Origin: Piscicola geometra
Taxonomy: Eukaryota > Annelida > Clitellata > Hirudinida > Piscicolidae
DNA: 64,000 bases
Direction: 5' to 3'
Assembly: GCA_943735955.1 (NCBI GenBank)
Contig: OX030955.1
Span: 10,804,147-10,868,146, forward strand
Positions 44,101 to 59,100 of this stretch are shown piece by piece. The notes beneath the pieces were generated by a model. The model did no database searches. It was given only the letters and a program-made list of their open reading frames with translations, and was not told the DNA's origin. Each line of letters begins with the position of its first letter. Positions within the stretch are counted from its first letter, which is position 1. Position numbers and translations under genes: made by a program.

Positions 44101-47100
44101 AACAAAAACTTTTCTTTTCTTTTAAATTTGCAGCAGAACTTCTAGGCAGGGAGAAATATCTAACATGTTTAATAATTTTACTTTCAATCGCCACTTCACG
44201 AAATAATTTTACATTTTAGAAAATTATCTAGCTTATGTCATTTGTTTCAAAAAGTAAATGCAAAATTTTGCCGTCGTTTTAGGGTTAACCATTGGTGAAG
44301 CCGAGAGCGGTAACTCACTCGTTTATCCGCTCACCAAAAATATAGAAAAAGACTGATCTATATTCATTCGAAATGATTCCGATATTGAAAAAAAATGATT
44401 GATACCATTGCAGTGATTTATCAACGAATGTTGCTTTTCTGACACTATAAGTTATGCTGTGAAACGTGGTTTTTTATCTGCACAAAACAGCAACGAGATG
44501 AAGGCTATCATCAGTATGCATAGTCAAAACGCCGGCTTGAATAAAACATCACAGTATTGTTTTATTCAGAGTATAATTAATTTTCATTATATACACAAAT
44601 TGTTTTTTTCTAATTAATACATAAATATATATATATATATATAAGGTTCATAGCTATAAATTATAGAGTATATTGTGCCACCCATAATTATTCTTTATTA
44701 AATTTTTTCAATCATTTCTAAAATAAAGAATCTTTTTAATTAACACAAAGTCAAAATACTTTAAACTTGAAATAAAATATTGTGTCAAATCAAAATGAAG
44801 GTATTTTTAGTATGAAAAGTGGTTTATTGGAACTACTGACCTTGTCTTGACCCTAGTCAACGCTTTGAATCAAATCTGCGTTTGGATTTATTCAAACAAT
44901 CCTCTTTGAAATACACTTGCAACTAGTAGAAGAAATAATAATTTCTTTGAAGGGTTCGAAAATCAAGATAAATTTAAACAAAAAGTTCAAAAAGATTATA
45001 TTGTATTTTTATTTTGATGAGCAAAAAAGTTTGTCTAGGAAATTGAAGACAACTCGCTCGAAGACAAACGCAGAATAATAACTGACAATTCGTCTCATCT
45101 CCTTATTTGAAACTTGAGGGTATTGTCCACTCATGGAAAGACTAATTCTTTACAGAGTGGACAATTATCTCACAGTCACATATTTTTACAACATTTGAAG
45201 ATTACTTAAAAAAAAACAAATATTTTTACATTCGTTGTAGTGGGATAGAACCTTACACGTTAGTTTTCGATCTGGGAGTCTTTCAAGAATCAGTCATTGG
45301 TTCTTTACTATTCTTCTTAAACATCAAAAAAGTTAAGAGAATAGCGGCGAGACATGAACTTAAGTTTCATCCGTATGCTGTTGACACCCAGATTTTACGG
45401 CAATTGCCTAAGGTCACACCGGCAAGAAAGGGTGATTTAATGCATTGATGACATTTCTGGTTGGATGGAAGCCAATCAACTGATTGAAGTTATCTGGCTC
45501 TCATCCCGTCTAAATTTTATCCACATTCCAAAAGATCGGATTTTTATTTGTCAGAACGAGAAAATTTTTTCAGGAAACGTCAAAAACCTTAGAATTTATC
45601 TCGATAGATAATTCACTATGACGACCCATATTAACTAGATTACAAAAGCTGCTTGGCATTTGTATGGCAAATAAAATCCATAATATTGTTTTCGACCAAG
45701 GATTTAACGAAAACACTGGTTTCTGCTTCGATTCTTAGTCGAACTGACTATGGCAATATCATTCTTACTGGACTGCCTAAGACGCAGCTGTAGAAAATTC
45801 AGTCTTCAGTAATAATAATAATAATAATAAAAATAATAATAATAATGAAGAGCATTATTATAGTGGCGTATAACCGGAACGAGCTTCGATTTTAAAAGTG
45901 ATAATTCTATTGAAAATATATCGGCTGAAGATGTTGATAAACATGTGGTTGGTGTTCTACTACCGAAGAATTACACACTTAATGTATATGCATCTTGTGA
46001 CAAGAAAATTCCAACTGGAAAAAGTAAAGCTTCAGAAAAACAGGAAAATGAAGATAATAAAGAAGTCAGTGAAGAAGAACCAAAGATTTTCTCCCAAAGA
46101 GAATCATGGAGCATGAAAAACAGATTGTTGAAATAGAGTTTTATTTATTTATTTTTTAGAGCATTTTTATTAGTACTTAAGTTATTGTTAAAAATTGTAA
46201 TTTGTATCATTATTCATAACCGAACTATTGAAGCTCGTTCGGGTTCCCGCCACGTTAATAATATTGGTGGTTATATTGTATTTAATTGTAATCAAAGATA
46301 TCTTATGTTCTTTAAAAGATCCCGTTTAAACATCAATACCTTCGGAAATAAAATTATTAAACTTTTTTATATCACATTGAACAAAAGTATTCAAGGATGG
46401 ATTATAAATTCATATGCTTCACGTAGCAATGAATCTGTTTCATTTTAATGTAAAAGTGATAAAGAACTAGAACCATTAATTATTAGTAATATTTTTCAAT
46501 AGCCATTTCTACGCCCCTCTCGCCTATTTATTTATATTAACAATGAGCTCAATGAATAAATACTCGCTTTGAGAGAATAACAATTCTAAAGGAACACTCA
46601 TGTTGAATTCAATAATAAAAAAATTTTTTATACTTTTTTTGAAATAGAATATAATTACAATTTTTAATAAGCCCAACTAATTCGATTAAATATTTTCAAG
46701 TATTCCACGACTAACTTCATTCTTGGTAATGTTTCGAATTTCCAGCGAGCCTGAGTCGAGAATGAGTTGGATTGTACGGGTGCATCTGGTAAGAAGGGCT
46801 AAGCTGAAAGGAGAATTGATTCTGGCAGTCTGTACGAGAATGATGGTTATTAAAGGTTGATTTGGATAAGTTACATTCTGAAAAATATTGATTTCAGTAA
46901 TTTAGCAAGAGAAAAATTATTTTTAGTGTATCAACAATCTTTGAATGCATACAGGAAACGATAAGATACACATATAGTAAAAAAAAATTTGAGAGATCTC
47001 ACATATTTTAAAGACAATGATAAATATATTTATATGCCTTTTAACATTAATAATCATTTTTATATTGTTGTGTGAAAAGATCGACCGGGTTTGTCATCAA

Positions 47101-50100
47101 TTGTAAAATATATATATTTTATGCGTAATTACCCGTCCCTTTTACTATCGATTGTTTATTTTTCAAAAATGATTTGTAAAACATAAGAGTATTGAAGGAA
47201 GAGCGATGAAATCGGTGAGGATAATGGCATAAGTGACTATGAAGAAGATAGCATCGAGATGACAAGGAACTGAGCGACAACCAAAAAGAATATAATTCCA
47301 GTGAAAATGGTGATCACATCAAATATTGAATTTCAAGTACATGCATAAAGATCAGAGCACAAAAGCTGGTAACAGTGAAGACAACATGGAGGTGTCTTCA
47401 AAAAGCTGGAATCTGGATAAAGATCGTAGGTACGAGTTTTTAACAGACACATGCCGAGAAATAGAAACAACAGATCTCAAGTATGATTCGTTTTGAGGAT
47501 GCCAAAATTTTCGTTAGGATACCGGGTTGGTTTCATGTCTGTCCAAGATCCAGCGACAAAAAACAACATTGAAATGCTCAGCGTGCAGCAAACCAAAATA
47601 CAAAGAATATACCCAAGTGACATACTTTAGTTGCACAGACAAGTGACATTATGAAAAATATTTATAAAAATCGTATTAATAGTTTCAGAACCACAAATCG
47701 CTGAAATACAGATATAGTTAAGCAGGGGTGGATCCAGAGAGAGTCAAAGGGGAGGGGCACACATTTTTTTTGAGTAATAGTATAGAACGAAAAATGCCAG
47801 CGCGCAATCAATATTCATAGTTTTGCTTTCATCTAATTATACATTAAATAAAACTCTATGTTTGAAATATTTTTATTTATATCAGAATTCAAAATAAACG
47901 AAAATTTACATTTTCGAGATTCTTTATACCAAATTGTTTGACTATGTACCTATGCAAAGCCAATGGCAGTCTGCCATGAGACACATACCAGTCTTCTCTC
48001 CTATTTTAAAACTTTTTTTCACATTCTCTTGAGTAGAAAAACTTTTTTCGTTGGAAACATCTCGCACTTCGTTAGCAAAACGCTGAACCTTCAACCTGCT
48101 TTGTGTTGACGCCTTTCAGAATCTGCTCTTAAATTTGACTGTCATATTTATGAGCATACTTTGAATCTGGGAGCATTTTCAAATTACTCTTTTGAAATTC
48201 CGTGACGGCTTTCAATTCAGAACTACAAAAGTGCTTATATAGAAATAGGCTATCGTTTAAGTGTTAAAGAAAATCTTTAGTTTCAATTATCATTGGTAAG
48301 TCTACCAGTCACTTTCGTTAGTTAGGAAATTAAAGATATTTGTATGTTTTGTATACAGTGAGACTGTTAACACATACTGCATTGATATATCTACCAAATT
48401 CATTAATACAGATTTTTAGAGTTTATTTGCTTTTATATTACATTTTGTAAAAAGTAATTTAAAGTTGAACTGGTTATACTTTCCAATAGTGTAGAAACTC
48501 GCTTGGTAGCTAGTATATTTAACTAAATGTATAATTAATTGTAATTGAACTAAACATAAACCATAATTTCACCATAACTAGTAATTAAAACACGTATGTA
48601 ACAATTTACTTATTTAGAGTAAATATATTATTTTAAATTTACTACTGCATAAAAACTTTTTTATATCAAATAAATTTTGTTGAAAATTCTAAAATATAAA
48701 AAAATATTTATTTTAGAAAGATCGAAAGCTCGGAGATATAGCGATTGCTCATGTCCGTCTTGTAATATCCATTAAAAAATTTTTCATTAATTTCTCAGTA
48801 AAATGTCAAATATCATCTAAAAATATGTTATATTTTTTTATTCAACTCTTCAAAGCTCCCTTTTCAAAGAGTAATTAAAATTAATATAGATATTTGTTTT
48901 AATATTATTATGGAAATTAGGTGGGATATAAAGGAATACAATTTGATGGTTCTTTATCGACTTTATATAGGGGTGTCTGCATTGAAGAAAGAATTTACGA
49001 TTCATTGAACATTTAATTAAAACCCGTCGTAATACCTTGCTTTAACAGAGAAATTGACACTTAGTTTTAATTCTTGTATATCTGAAATAAAAAGTGTTTC
49101 ATGCTTCACTATTAATTAAAAACAGCGTAAAAATAAAGTAAAATGCTTTGAAGATTTAACTGTGTGAACGGTGACCATTTGAACATCATCTTTATAGTCT
49201 TGATTGCGATTGCTTATGCTTTGAAGATATAGAACATATTCTAAAATTAAATCGAATAATTGAAGAAATAAAATATCGCTGAAACTGAAATTGTTTCAAG
49301 CGTATCGAGTCTCTTTAATTTATGCCTACCAATTTTTAATATGATCTTTATAGAAAATTTTTGTAAGATGGAAAGAAACTTAATATCTATTGGAACTAAA
49401 AAAATAATATAAAAGATTTAAATCTCATTTCAGAATAAATTTGACAGAGTTTGAAAGACAGCTCAAATCATATAACTTCAATTGATTTCTGGCGCACCAC
49501 TATTAGCATATCAAACTCGTGAAGGCTTTATAAGAAGCCATAGCAATAACAATATTACACAAAGGCGCGTGCAGCGATGATGGCAGAGCGTAATATCAAC
49601 GTGAATTCTCATAATGCCGTTTAAAGGGACCAGATTGCCCAGAGAATATGAGAAAATAATAGAGAAAAATAAGTACTCTTTTCAATGAATTGACTCACTC
49701 TTGGTCTGCATTTTAATTTGACTTACCATAAAACACAATGTATAAGGCGCACCTTGAATTTGATTTATAAAAACAGAAAAAAAATATATATAAAATATAA
49801 ATTAATTTGAAAAAAGGGTGATCAGTTTATTCTTTTCTAATTCTCAAATCAACGTCTTTCGAAAGCTTTATTTTGTATTTAAATAGAGCCAAATAAATTT
49901 ACATGATGTTGATTCTTTGAAGTTATTTCTATAACTATAACTAGTAAATCAAACAACCCTTCATTGAAATACTCTTAGATCTCAAATTATTACAATTTCA
50001 TTTTCATTTTTAAAATAGTTTTTTCTTCTTTTTTATATATTCTTGAGTTATTCATTTAGAAGCGCGAGTGCCTGGTAATGTGCTTTAGATTCATTTTACT

Positions 50101-53100
50101 AAGACATGAAGAAAAATTCCGTAAAAAAAGAGTTTTGATTCTTAATATATTATTATTCAATCGATAATTTAAAGACTGAATACGATGATGAAAATTGAAC
50201 GTTTTTATGATTTATATAGCAATCATCTTTCTTAATTTAATTTTTAGTAGTTGCATTAGTATCATAAACATTTTTATCTTCAGATATGCCTGGAACAAAA
50301 AATGACAACCGTATGGAGAACCTTTGTGTGCCCATCTTGATTGTGCTAATGCCAAAAGAGAAGACTATAATATAGTCACTATATGTGTGATCTGTAAATA
50401 GACACTTATTTGTTTTCCTATTTACAATTCAAATTAATAAGAGCTTTATGAAGTCTTTATGCTTTTTCATTAATTTCAATGTTTTACAAAGAATGTTAAA
50501 AATTAAAGGTTTTCTACAATTCCCTACTTTCCTATATATCCCTGAGATGGGATAGCTTTTTCACACTCCAAAAGTTAATTTAATCAATAAAATGATAGGT
50601 CATTTCATTTCTCTTTAAATAAGTGAATAATAATTAAAATGATTTTTTACAAATTCATAAAAAAATAATAATTAATAACATTTTGAAAAACCACTAGTTG
50701 AATGTACTAGCCATGACCCTTTATTCGGTTTGAAATTGAAAACTACTAATTTAGGATTTAAATCAAACATTCATTCATTAAACAACATATTATATAAAAT
50801 AATTTATTTAATAAAAGATAAAATGTACGTCCTAGATGTACTATTGGTTTCAAAAATGTCAAAAGCTCACTTTTAAAACAGAACTACAAATTTAACTAGA
50901 AACGAATTTGCGTCGCATGATAACATATCTATAATAATAAGCATTGAAAATATTTTATAATTTTTATTAAATTTTATAATATGTAAGGATGTTATCGACT
51001 TCATAAAGAATGTCGTTTAAAGCAATCTTAAAATGTGACGTCTTTCAGTTTTTCAAGAATTATAAAAGTATAATTTCGAATAATCACATACCAAGACGAT
51101 AAAGCTGAAAAATTGCAACTCATTTATTCACACCACAGCACAACTACGCCTATCTTTTAGCTGCTAATTTGACTCTTAGTATTTATAGCTTTCTGAAACA
51201 ACTACTAATTAACCATTTAATCATATCACTAATAAAAAAATAATATTCAATTAATCACTAGATATTTTACTCTATAGGGACTAGAAAGCAACATAATTTA
51301 AATCTAATACTTTTCCTCTGAGGATATCCAGCTTAGTCCTTGAGACGGAATTAGAAAAGAATATAAAAAGAGACATAAAAGCAATGGCTAGGAAAAGTCG
51401 GCGTTTGAAACCTTTTCCTTTAAGAAGGTCGTTAACACATAGAATTAAACCTAAAGTTAAATCTTTTAAATTAGAATCTATAAGTCTTTTTTTTCAATGG
51501 AGGAATATTTATTTAAAGCTTTTGAAAATGTTATTAAATTAATATTTTTCCGATCATGAAATTCTTCTTATTATATATTTAAAACTTTGGTGCCAAACTA
51601 TAATTTAAAAAAAGCCTTGTTTTAAATTTAGATTCGTGCAGGCAGATATGGCTGAAACAGGAATTATGAGACAGCTCAAAAATGCATCAAAGAAGTACTT
51701 TGTGAAATCATCATTATTATCATCATGCCCGTGACTGAATAAGTCGTTGGAGGGAAATTAAAGAAGACCCAGCAATACTCCGCCATTCGGTTCTTGTTAG
51801 ACTGTTCAAGGAAAGAGACGTTCACTCTTTCACATTGTCCATCCAGTTCATTTTCTGACGGTCTCGATGACGCCTTTCTTGTACCGTGCCCTATAGCATT
51901 GTCTTGAATAGTGAGTCGTGCCTGATGATGTGGCCAAACTAAGTAAACTTTCGACGCTTGATGGTTGCTAAAAGAGGTTATTGTTGTACAACTAGTATAG
52001 ATGTAATCACATAGACATAGTTGTTGGTTCTGTGCTCTGAGACAAAATTTGCCGTGGAATTTTTATTTATTTAAAGGCCAGTTTATTGTTTTCTGTTTTC
52101 AAGTTAAACGTCATCGGCAAATCTTAAGCTGGAGATTGCCTTACCATCAAGATATGCTTGAATGATGAACTTGGAGAGTTTCTTGCATCACTCTTATTAG
52201 GAAAATGTTGAGAAGAACAAAGGGGGTAAACATCCTTGGCGAACTCCCACTGATATTTTCAAGAATTCTCCAAGTTGCCCATTGAGAAAGACTGCATTTT
52301 GGCGATTTTGTAGAGGTCTTCAATGATTTGTATTAGCCCTTCAATGCTGTAATCTCTAATTAAAATTCTTTTTTAAAATTCATAGTGATAAACTGTAGAC
52401 ATTATTTTAATCACTGAAAAGACGTATTTGCTTTAATGATAGAAAACTAATAATGGAGACTAAAATAAATCAACAATGTGGACAACGATGATTAGGAAGG
52501 AAATAACTGATGAAGAGGATTTGAATGATGATGAATTAGTTTCACTATCCTTACTTTGCAAACTGTTTAATTCTAAATACAATAAATTTAGACAAATGAA
52601 ATGGAAGTTTTTTTAAAACAATCTTTAGAGTTTTAGAGCTCTTCTTTTACTATTAATAAAAATGACTCAGTCTTATTGTCTACGTTGTACACGTAGAAAT
52701 TTGTTTTATTATTATTATCATTGTTGTCTAAACCTTCATGTTTTTGTAAAAAATTATTTGACATTTAAAATAGGTTTTCACTTTGCTCTAATCTATGTTA
52801 ACTTTCTATTAACGAGTTAATCAATTAACGCCCATTGAACATTCAAACGCCGTTAAAAATTTTAGCGAATTTAAAAAAAAATAACGCATTAAAAATGGAA
52901 ATACATTTAAATTTAACGAAATTAAACGGTTTTTTGTTATGTTGGCTACATTGCTAGCAAGTGATCATAAAAACTCTTTTATTTTAAAGCGTTAATTTTT
53001 ATTAAATGCGTTAATTTTTATTTAATGCGTTAATTTTTATTTAATGCGTTAATTTTTATTAAATGCGTTAATTTTTATGAAATGCGTTAATTTTTATTAA

Positions 53101-56100
53101 ATGCGTTAATTTTTATTAAATGCGTTAATTTTTATTAAATGCGTTAATTTTTATTAAATGCGTTAATTTTTATTAAATGCGTTAATTTTTATTAAATGCG
53201 TTAATTTTTATTAAATGCCTTAATTTTTATTAAATGCCTTAATTTTTATTAAATGCCTTAATTTTTACTAAATGCCTTAATTTTTATTAAATGTTTTAAT
53301 TTTTATTAAATGCCTTAATTTTTATTAAATGCCTTAATTTTTATTAGATGCCTTAATTTTTATTAAATGCGTTAATTTTTATTAAATGCGTTAATTTTTA
53401 TTAAATGCGTTAATTTTTATTAAATGCGTTAATTTTTATTAAATGCGTTAATTTTTATTAAATGCGTTAATTTTTATTAAATGCGTTAATTTTTATTAAA
53501 TGCGTTAATTTTTATTAAATGCGTTAATTTTTATTAAATGCGTTAATTTTTATTAAATGCGTTAATTTTTTTAAAATCCGTTATTTAATTTTAGTGCGTT
53601 GATCGTAAGTTAACGTTGATTAGAGCACAGCTCTTGCTAAAAACATTGCGTTAAAACATGATTAACTTTCAATTAAAATTTTCAATCGTGGAACAGCTCT
53701 ATTTTAAATGCAAAAAATTCAAAAAATTTATGTTTTAAGTATTTTATAATGATTAAACAAATTTTTTTTAAAACAACTGTTACTGTCTAGTATTCACTGT
53801 TATAGCACCAAATTCGTGAAGCTTTGGGTGATTAAACTTGAAGTGCTATGCTTTGTATCGATATGGTATTAACCTGTATCATTGGGTTTAAAGATGTTAC
53901 GTTCAATGTGTCTCAGTTGTATGCTGCATGTGTGTGTGTTGTCTATGTGGATTGATGGCGATAAGAGTATGTTCTGAGTTGTTATTAAATGAGATTTTTA
54001 TTTTACTGTGAAACATCATGTATAAAACGCTCCCACATACAAGGTTTATCTCGAGTTTGATTTCGAAAAACAAGAAAAATTAATTTAAGAAACTATAACT
54101 AAAAAACTTTTCAGAAAATATAAACAAGTTCATTATCCTTTAATTCATAAATCTGAGTCATTTTACATAATTATGTTAAATAAATAAAAAACTATTTTTT
54201 AATTTCTGAGTAATGCGCAGAAGACATTCGCTGAGCTTGTTTCATCCGTGCAAGCTTCAAGAGACTTGACATTTTTAAACGTCTGTGAACGTAGCGTCGT
54301 GAACGTAGTGTCGTGAATGTAGTGTCGTGAACATCTGAACATATTGTCACAAAAAATTTAGTGAAAAATGTATATGTGAAAATTTTGTCTGTGAAAATTT
54401 TGTCTGTGAAAATTTTGTCTGTGAAAATTTTGTCTGTGAAAATTTTGTCTGTGAAAATGTTGTCTGTGAAAATGTTGTCTGTGAAAATGTTGTCTGTGAA
54501 AATGTTGTCTGTGAAAATGTTGTCTGTGAAAATGTTGTCTGTGAAAATTATTGTTAACACAAATGTTCTCACTCTCATAATACTAGTATTAGGTGTCACG
54601 AATTTACAGTAGTTTTATAGTTTTTTTATAATTCTAATTGAAGAATGCATTGAATGAAGAGTATTTTGACATAAGCATCATCTAATAATATTTTTCATGA
54701 AGCTTCTAAAGTAGTAAAATAGAACTATTTGTCCAGATTCTCATAATTAGAATCGGGACATTAATATACTATCACGATCTGCTTGTTAATATAGATTTTT
54801 CACAATACTAGGTTCTATTAAAATAATCAAAGTTTTAACGTTAAAAAGTAATTGAATATTAATAAAATTATTTTCAAAAACCATTTCATGAAGAAATAAT
54901 AGCTATTTTCAGGGGCGCAACCAGCCAAAAAGCTGGGGGGGGGGGCTCAACTTTGGTATAAAAAAATAATTATTTACCGCAACTTTTGTGTTTTGCAACA
55001 TCAACTTTTAATACCGAGTTTTTTTCACATATTTTGAAAAATACATTTTAAATTCATAAGTTAAATTTCAAATTTTTCATTTTATTATTTCTAATCTTTT
55101 ATTTTCTGTTCACATTAAAATTTCTCAAAACAATCTTTGCTCGCTTAGATAATTTTTTAATTTTTTTATTCGATTTTAGTATTTGTATACAAATTTAGTC
55201 CTAATTTCAGGGTGAGAAGATAGTTAATACTTGAATAAATTTTTTATATATTCAAAATAACTTTTAAAAGGTTTCCAATGCTTTTAAAAATTAATGGTGC
55301 GTTTTCGCAACTTTGACGTAATATGATTTCATATGATTTATAATAAGCCTAGTCATTCATTACAATAGTTATTATAAAAATAATAAAATTAGTAATTTAA
55401 TGTTAATGTATTATGAATTTTATCAAATTAAAATTAAAAATTGAATTTTGTAGATGAATGTTGATTTTTAAATTTCGAAAAAAAATTCAAACCCCAAATG
55501 CTTCACACTTGAAGCTTTTATTGAAAAGAATATAACTTTTTAACCTCTCATAGGTTGATTATAAAATTAAAATAAAGATAACATTCGTCGTCAGTGTTGT
55601 CTTTGCAACAGCACAACAGTTTATGAGTGCTGTTGTAATTCACTTTAAATAACTAGCTTTGTTGTAATTATAATAATAATTATTATTATTATAACTAATA
55701 AAATAATTAGAAGTCATAATTTTATCGAACTATTTGCAATTTAAATTGATTTCTGTTTTCATAAATGTCGTTTGAATCCATTTATTGATGATTTCTTACT
55801 GCCCATAAGTATGTCACACATCTCGCTCATGTTGCGTTTTCGCAACATTTTTCCCCATTAAAAATTATGAAATAATTGTTTTCAATTTTGCTTGAGTTGT
55901 TATTATAACCATATAATGCAAGTATAAATGTAAAAATCATGTTAACTTATTTTCGGGTAGCGGCGGTAAATGGGCTAAATAAAAACTAACAATTAAAATT
56001 GATAAAGAATTTAGTTAGTTTATTAATGATACAAAAGAAAAACTAAAAACTAATTTGCATAGTATTCTTAGAGTTACTTCATCATTTTTTAAACTAAGGT

Positions 56101-59100
56101 AAAAAGATAAAAAATAAGTTTGATATGAGATCCCAAACAGTCTAGAATTTTGTTAAAATATTTAGTTTCAACTAAATTTTGATGTGTTCTCAGTAAAAAA
56201 ATAATTTTTCGATCAGTTTGTGAAAATCAGTAGCGGTTTTGGTAGCAGATATTCTCAAACAAGCTTTGCAAACGAGAAGCATAAACAATCGTCCTAAGAT
56301 GAATTTTAATAAGCCGAAATTTAGAAAATGCTTTTTCTGCATCTTATGAAGTAACTGGCAGAGTCACGCAACATCGAGCATATAGTTCAACTCGGGCTGG
56401 AGGCTTGTGGCTCAAAAGAGTTCTTTCAGTTCAATACATGCAATGAGATCAGACCAGTGATTTTCCAGTTCGGATTTTTTAGTTCAAGTTCAAGTTACAG
56501 TTATGAAAAATTTCTTTTTTCAGTTACTATTCAAGTTACAGTTATGCAAATTTTAATTTTTCAGTTCCTATTTCAGTTTCAGTTATTTTTGTTAGTTACA
56601 GTTACAGTTATTCAAGATGGAAAAAATTAATTTTTATTTAAACTACAGCCCAAATTAAATTTTAAAAGTCAAATTATTTAAAAGATATATAAATATATTA
56701 TTCATAATATATGCTGCTCATTTTCATGAATTTCTTCAATTCCAGATTTTTGCTGAGGTGATTTTTTCCCTTGCAGCTAGGTCTCCGCACACTTAAAACA
56801 TCCTTTCCACATACGCTTGTGAAGCGGGAGCTGAAACAATGTTTTGCACAAAAGACGGTAATAATCTAGGGTACTCAATAATTTAAGTGCTAACATTTAT
56901 CCGGTATGTGGATGAGACACAGAATGAAAACTTAGCAGGACCTGAGTTGCATGACGCATTGAAGGATTATAAAAGGATGCTGAGATCCCGAGACATGAAA
57001 GTGTAAGACCCTTCTTAGTCTAGCAATCCATGCTAATGACAACGCGATGTTCAGTTTGAAGATCTTTACGAATTCGATCTTCTACATTGTTCTTATATTC
57101 TTTTATCAAAGAAATCATTTTCTCTAAACCTAAATGATAGAAATTGCGTATATTTACGACTGTTTAATTGAAATTATTTAAATGGCTTAAAAATTATGCT
57201 CATCACTTGGTAAATTATATTAAAAAATCTTAATACGTAAATAATTATCAACTACGGTGTGTTACCTGGTAACTTTCTCCTTATAATTATCATCCTCTTC
57301 TGTAACCTGACATTCGCTTTTGTCGCATGAAGCTTCGTAAATAAAATAGACCCATACGCATTTTCTTGTTTTTTGCCGCTATTAACTTCAAAAATTTTAT
57401 ATAAATTTGTATAATTCAACTGGTCATAAAAAATTAACTGTGTAAAACACTAAATTAATATAATCGGACTCGAAGAATAAAATAAATTAATTTTATTATT
57501 GCTCAAAAACCGCCTGTGTTTTATCTTGTAGCGCTTCTCATTTTATAAATAGATATTTTTTAGTTACTATTCAGTTAGATTCTTGTTTTTCAGTTTATAT
57601 TTTAGTTACAGTTATGCATTGAATTACAGTCACAGTTAAAGTTACAGTTAACTGAATCATATTTGTCAGTTAATTTACCATTTCAGTTACAGTTACAGTT
57701 AACTGGAACAACACTGGATCAGACTAAGCCGAAATTTAGGAAATGCTATTTCTGCATCTTATGAAGTAACTGGTAGAGTCAGAGCAACATCGAGCATATA
57801 GTTAAACTCGGACTGAAGGCTTGTGGCTCAAAAGAGTTCTTGCAGTAAACTTGATGTGTTGATGTGATTTTGAGCTGTCTTTGCACAGTTTCAGCATCCT
57901 TTCCATGAAGGTTGAATAATTTTGAAAGCTCGGGAGTTGTTTTGTCTATCTGCGTTATACTTTATATAATTGTCATGGCTGGAAAAAATTACATATAAAA
58001 AGTGTAAAGATTTAAGAGTGTAGTTAAGGTCTAGTGGTGCTCTATTTTTTCTCAGAATTTGTGACATGTTAGTGTTATTTTGGTGGGATCTCCATGTTCT
58101 GTGTTGATATATGAAATGTTTTGTGAGATAAAGACCCGATGGCCATCCAAAGAAAATATCATTGTCCTATGGCCTATTGAAAAATTGTTTACCCCCCCCC
58201 CCCAAAAAAACTCATCGATTTTTGAAAAATTGTGAGTCCCTTCGAATAGGTCTGGGGGGGGGGCTATTATATTATGTATTATATTGAGTATTATATTAAG
58301 TAAACTTAATATCGTAAATTATCTAATGATTTCTTTTTACTTGAAAACGCTGAGGCTTAAGGCTGAAACTTGGATTTAGTTTGTTAGGTGGGGAGGGCGG
58401 GTTTCATTAAAAGTACAAACTTCCAATGTTAAATATTCATGAACCAACTCTAAGTGGATGTAAAAAAATTCCAATTTTCATTTTTTTTGTTTACTTATGT
58501 CCCACCCCTACTTATGGGTAGCGGGGATGGCTTAGATGGTTGACGTCGGACTTGCAACTTAATGGTTGCCAGTTCGAATCCCTGACAAGCAGCCGTGAAC
58601 TATCATATACCTAGTGTATATCATGCGGTGTTTGCGACGTATGCATTGAAAGATGTGTACGTAATGTGGAGTGGCGCCTCTGGCGCTTAAGAACCATGGT
58701 TCTCAGAACCATTGTAACATGGCCTGCGTCTGTCAGGTTGTGAATAATACGGATCATTAAAAAAATATTACAGTAATAGTATTGTGATACTTTCGGTTTT
58801 CAAAAACACCCTTATATAATTTTTTTATTAACAAATTTTTTTGATGACCGCTTTTGGATTTAGTTAAATCCATATATTTTAGACAACAATTAAATATTTT
58901 ATTTTTTAATTAAATATTTTATTCATAATAATTTGTTATTTTTAATGATTATTAGCCAACAAATAAATAAATAAATTGCGTGAATAAAATCTGGATAGGT
59001 CATTTTTCATACATTTTGTGGGCTGAATCGGAAAATATAATCGGTTTTTCCACATCGAATTCCACATTTTTGTTTTACGTCATCAAAAGTATTGCTCTAT

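Noticed and set aside
54192..54612. IFTDN and VKILS repeat proteins on either strand
   Set aside because: The 15-bp minisatellite has a period divisible by three, so repetitive open frames are expected; non-repeat flanks look non-coding.
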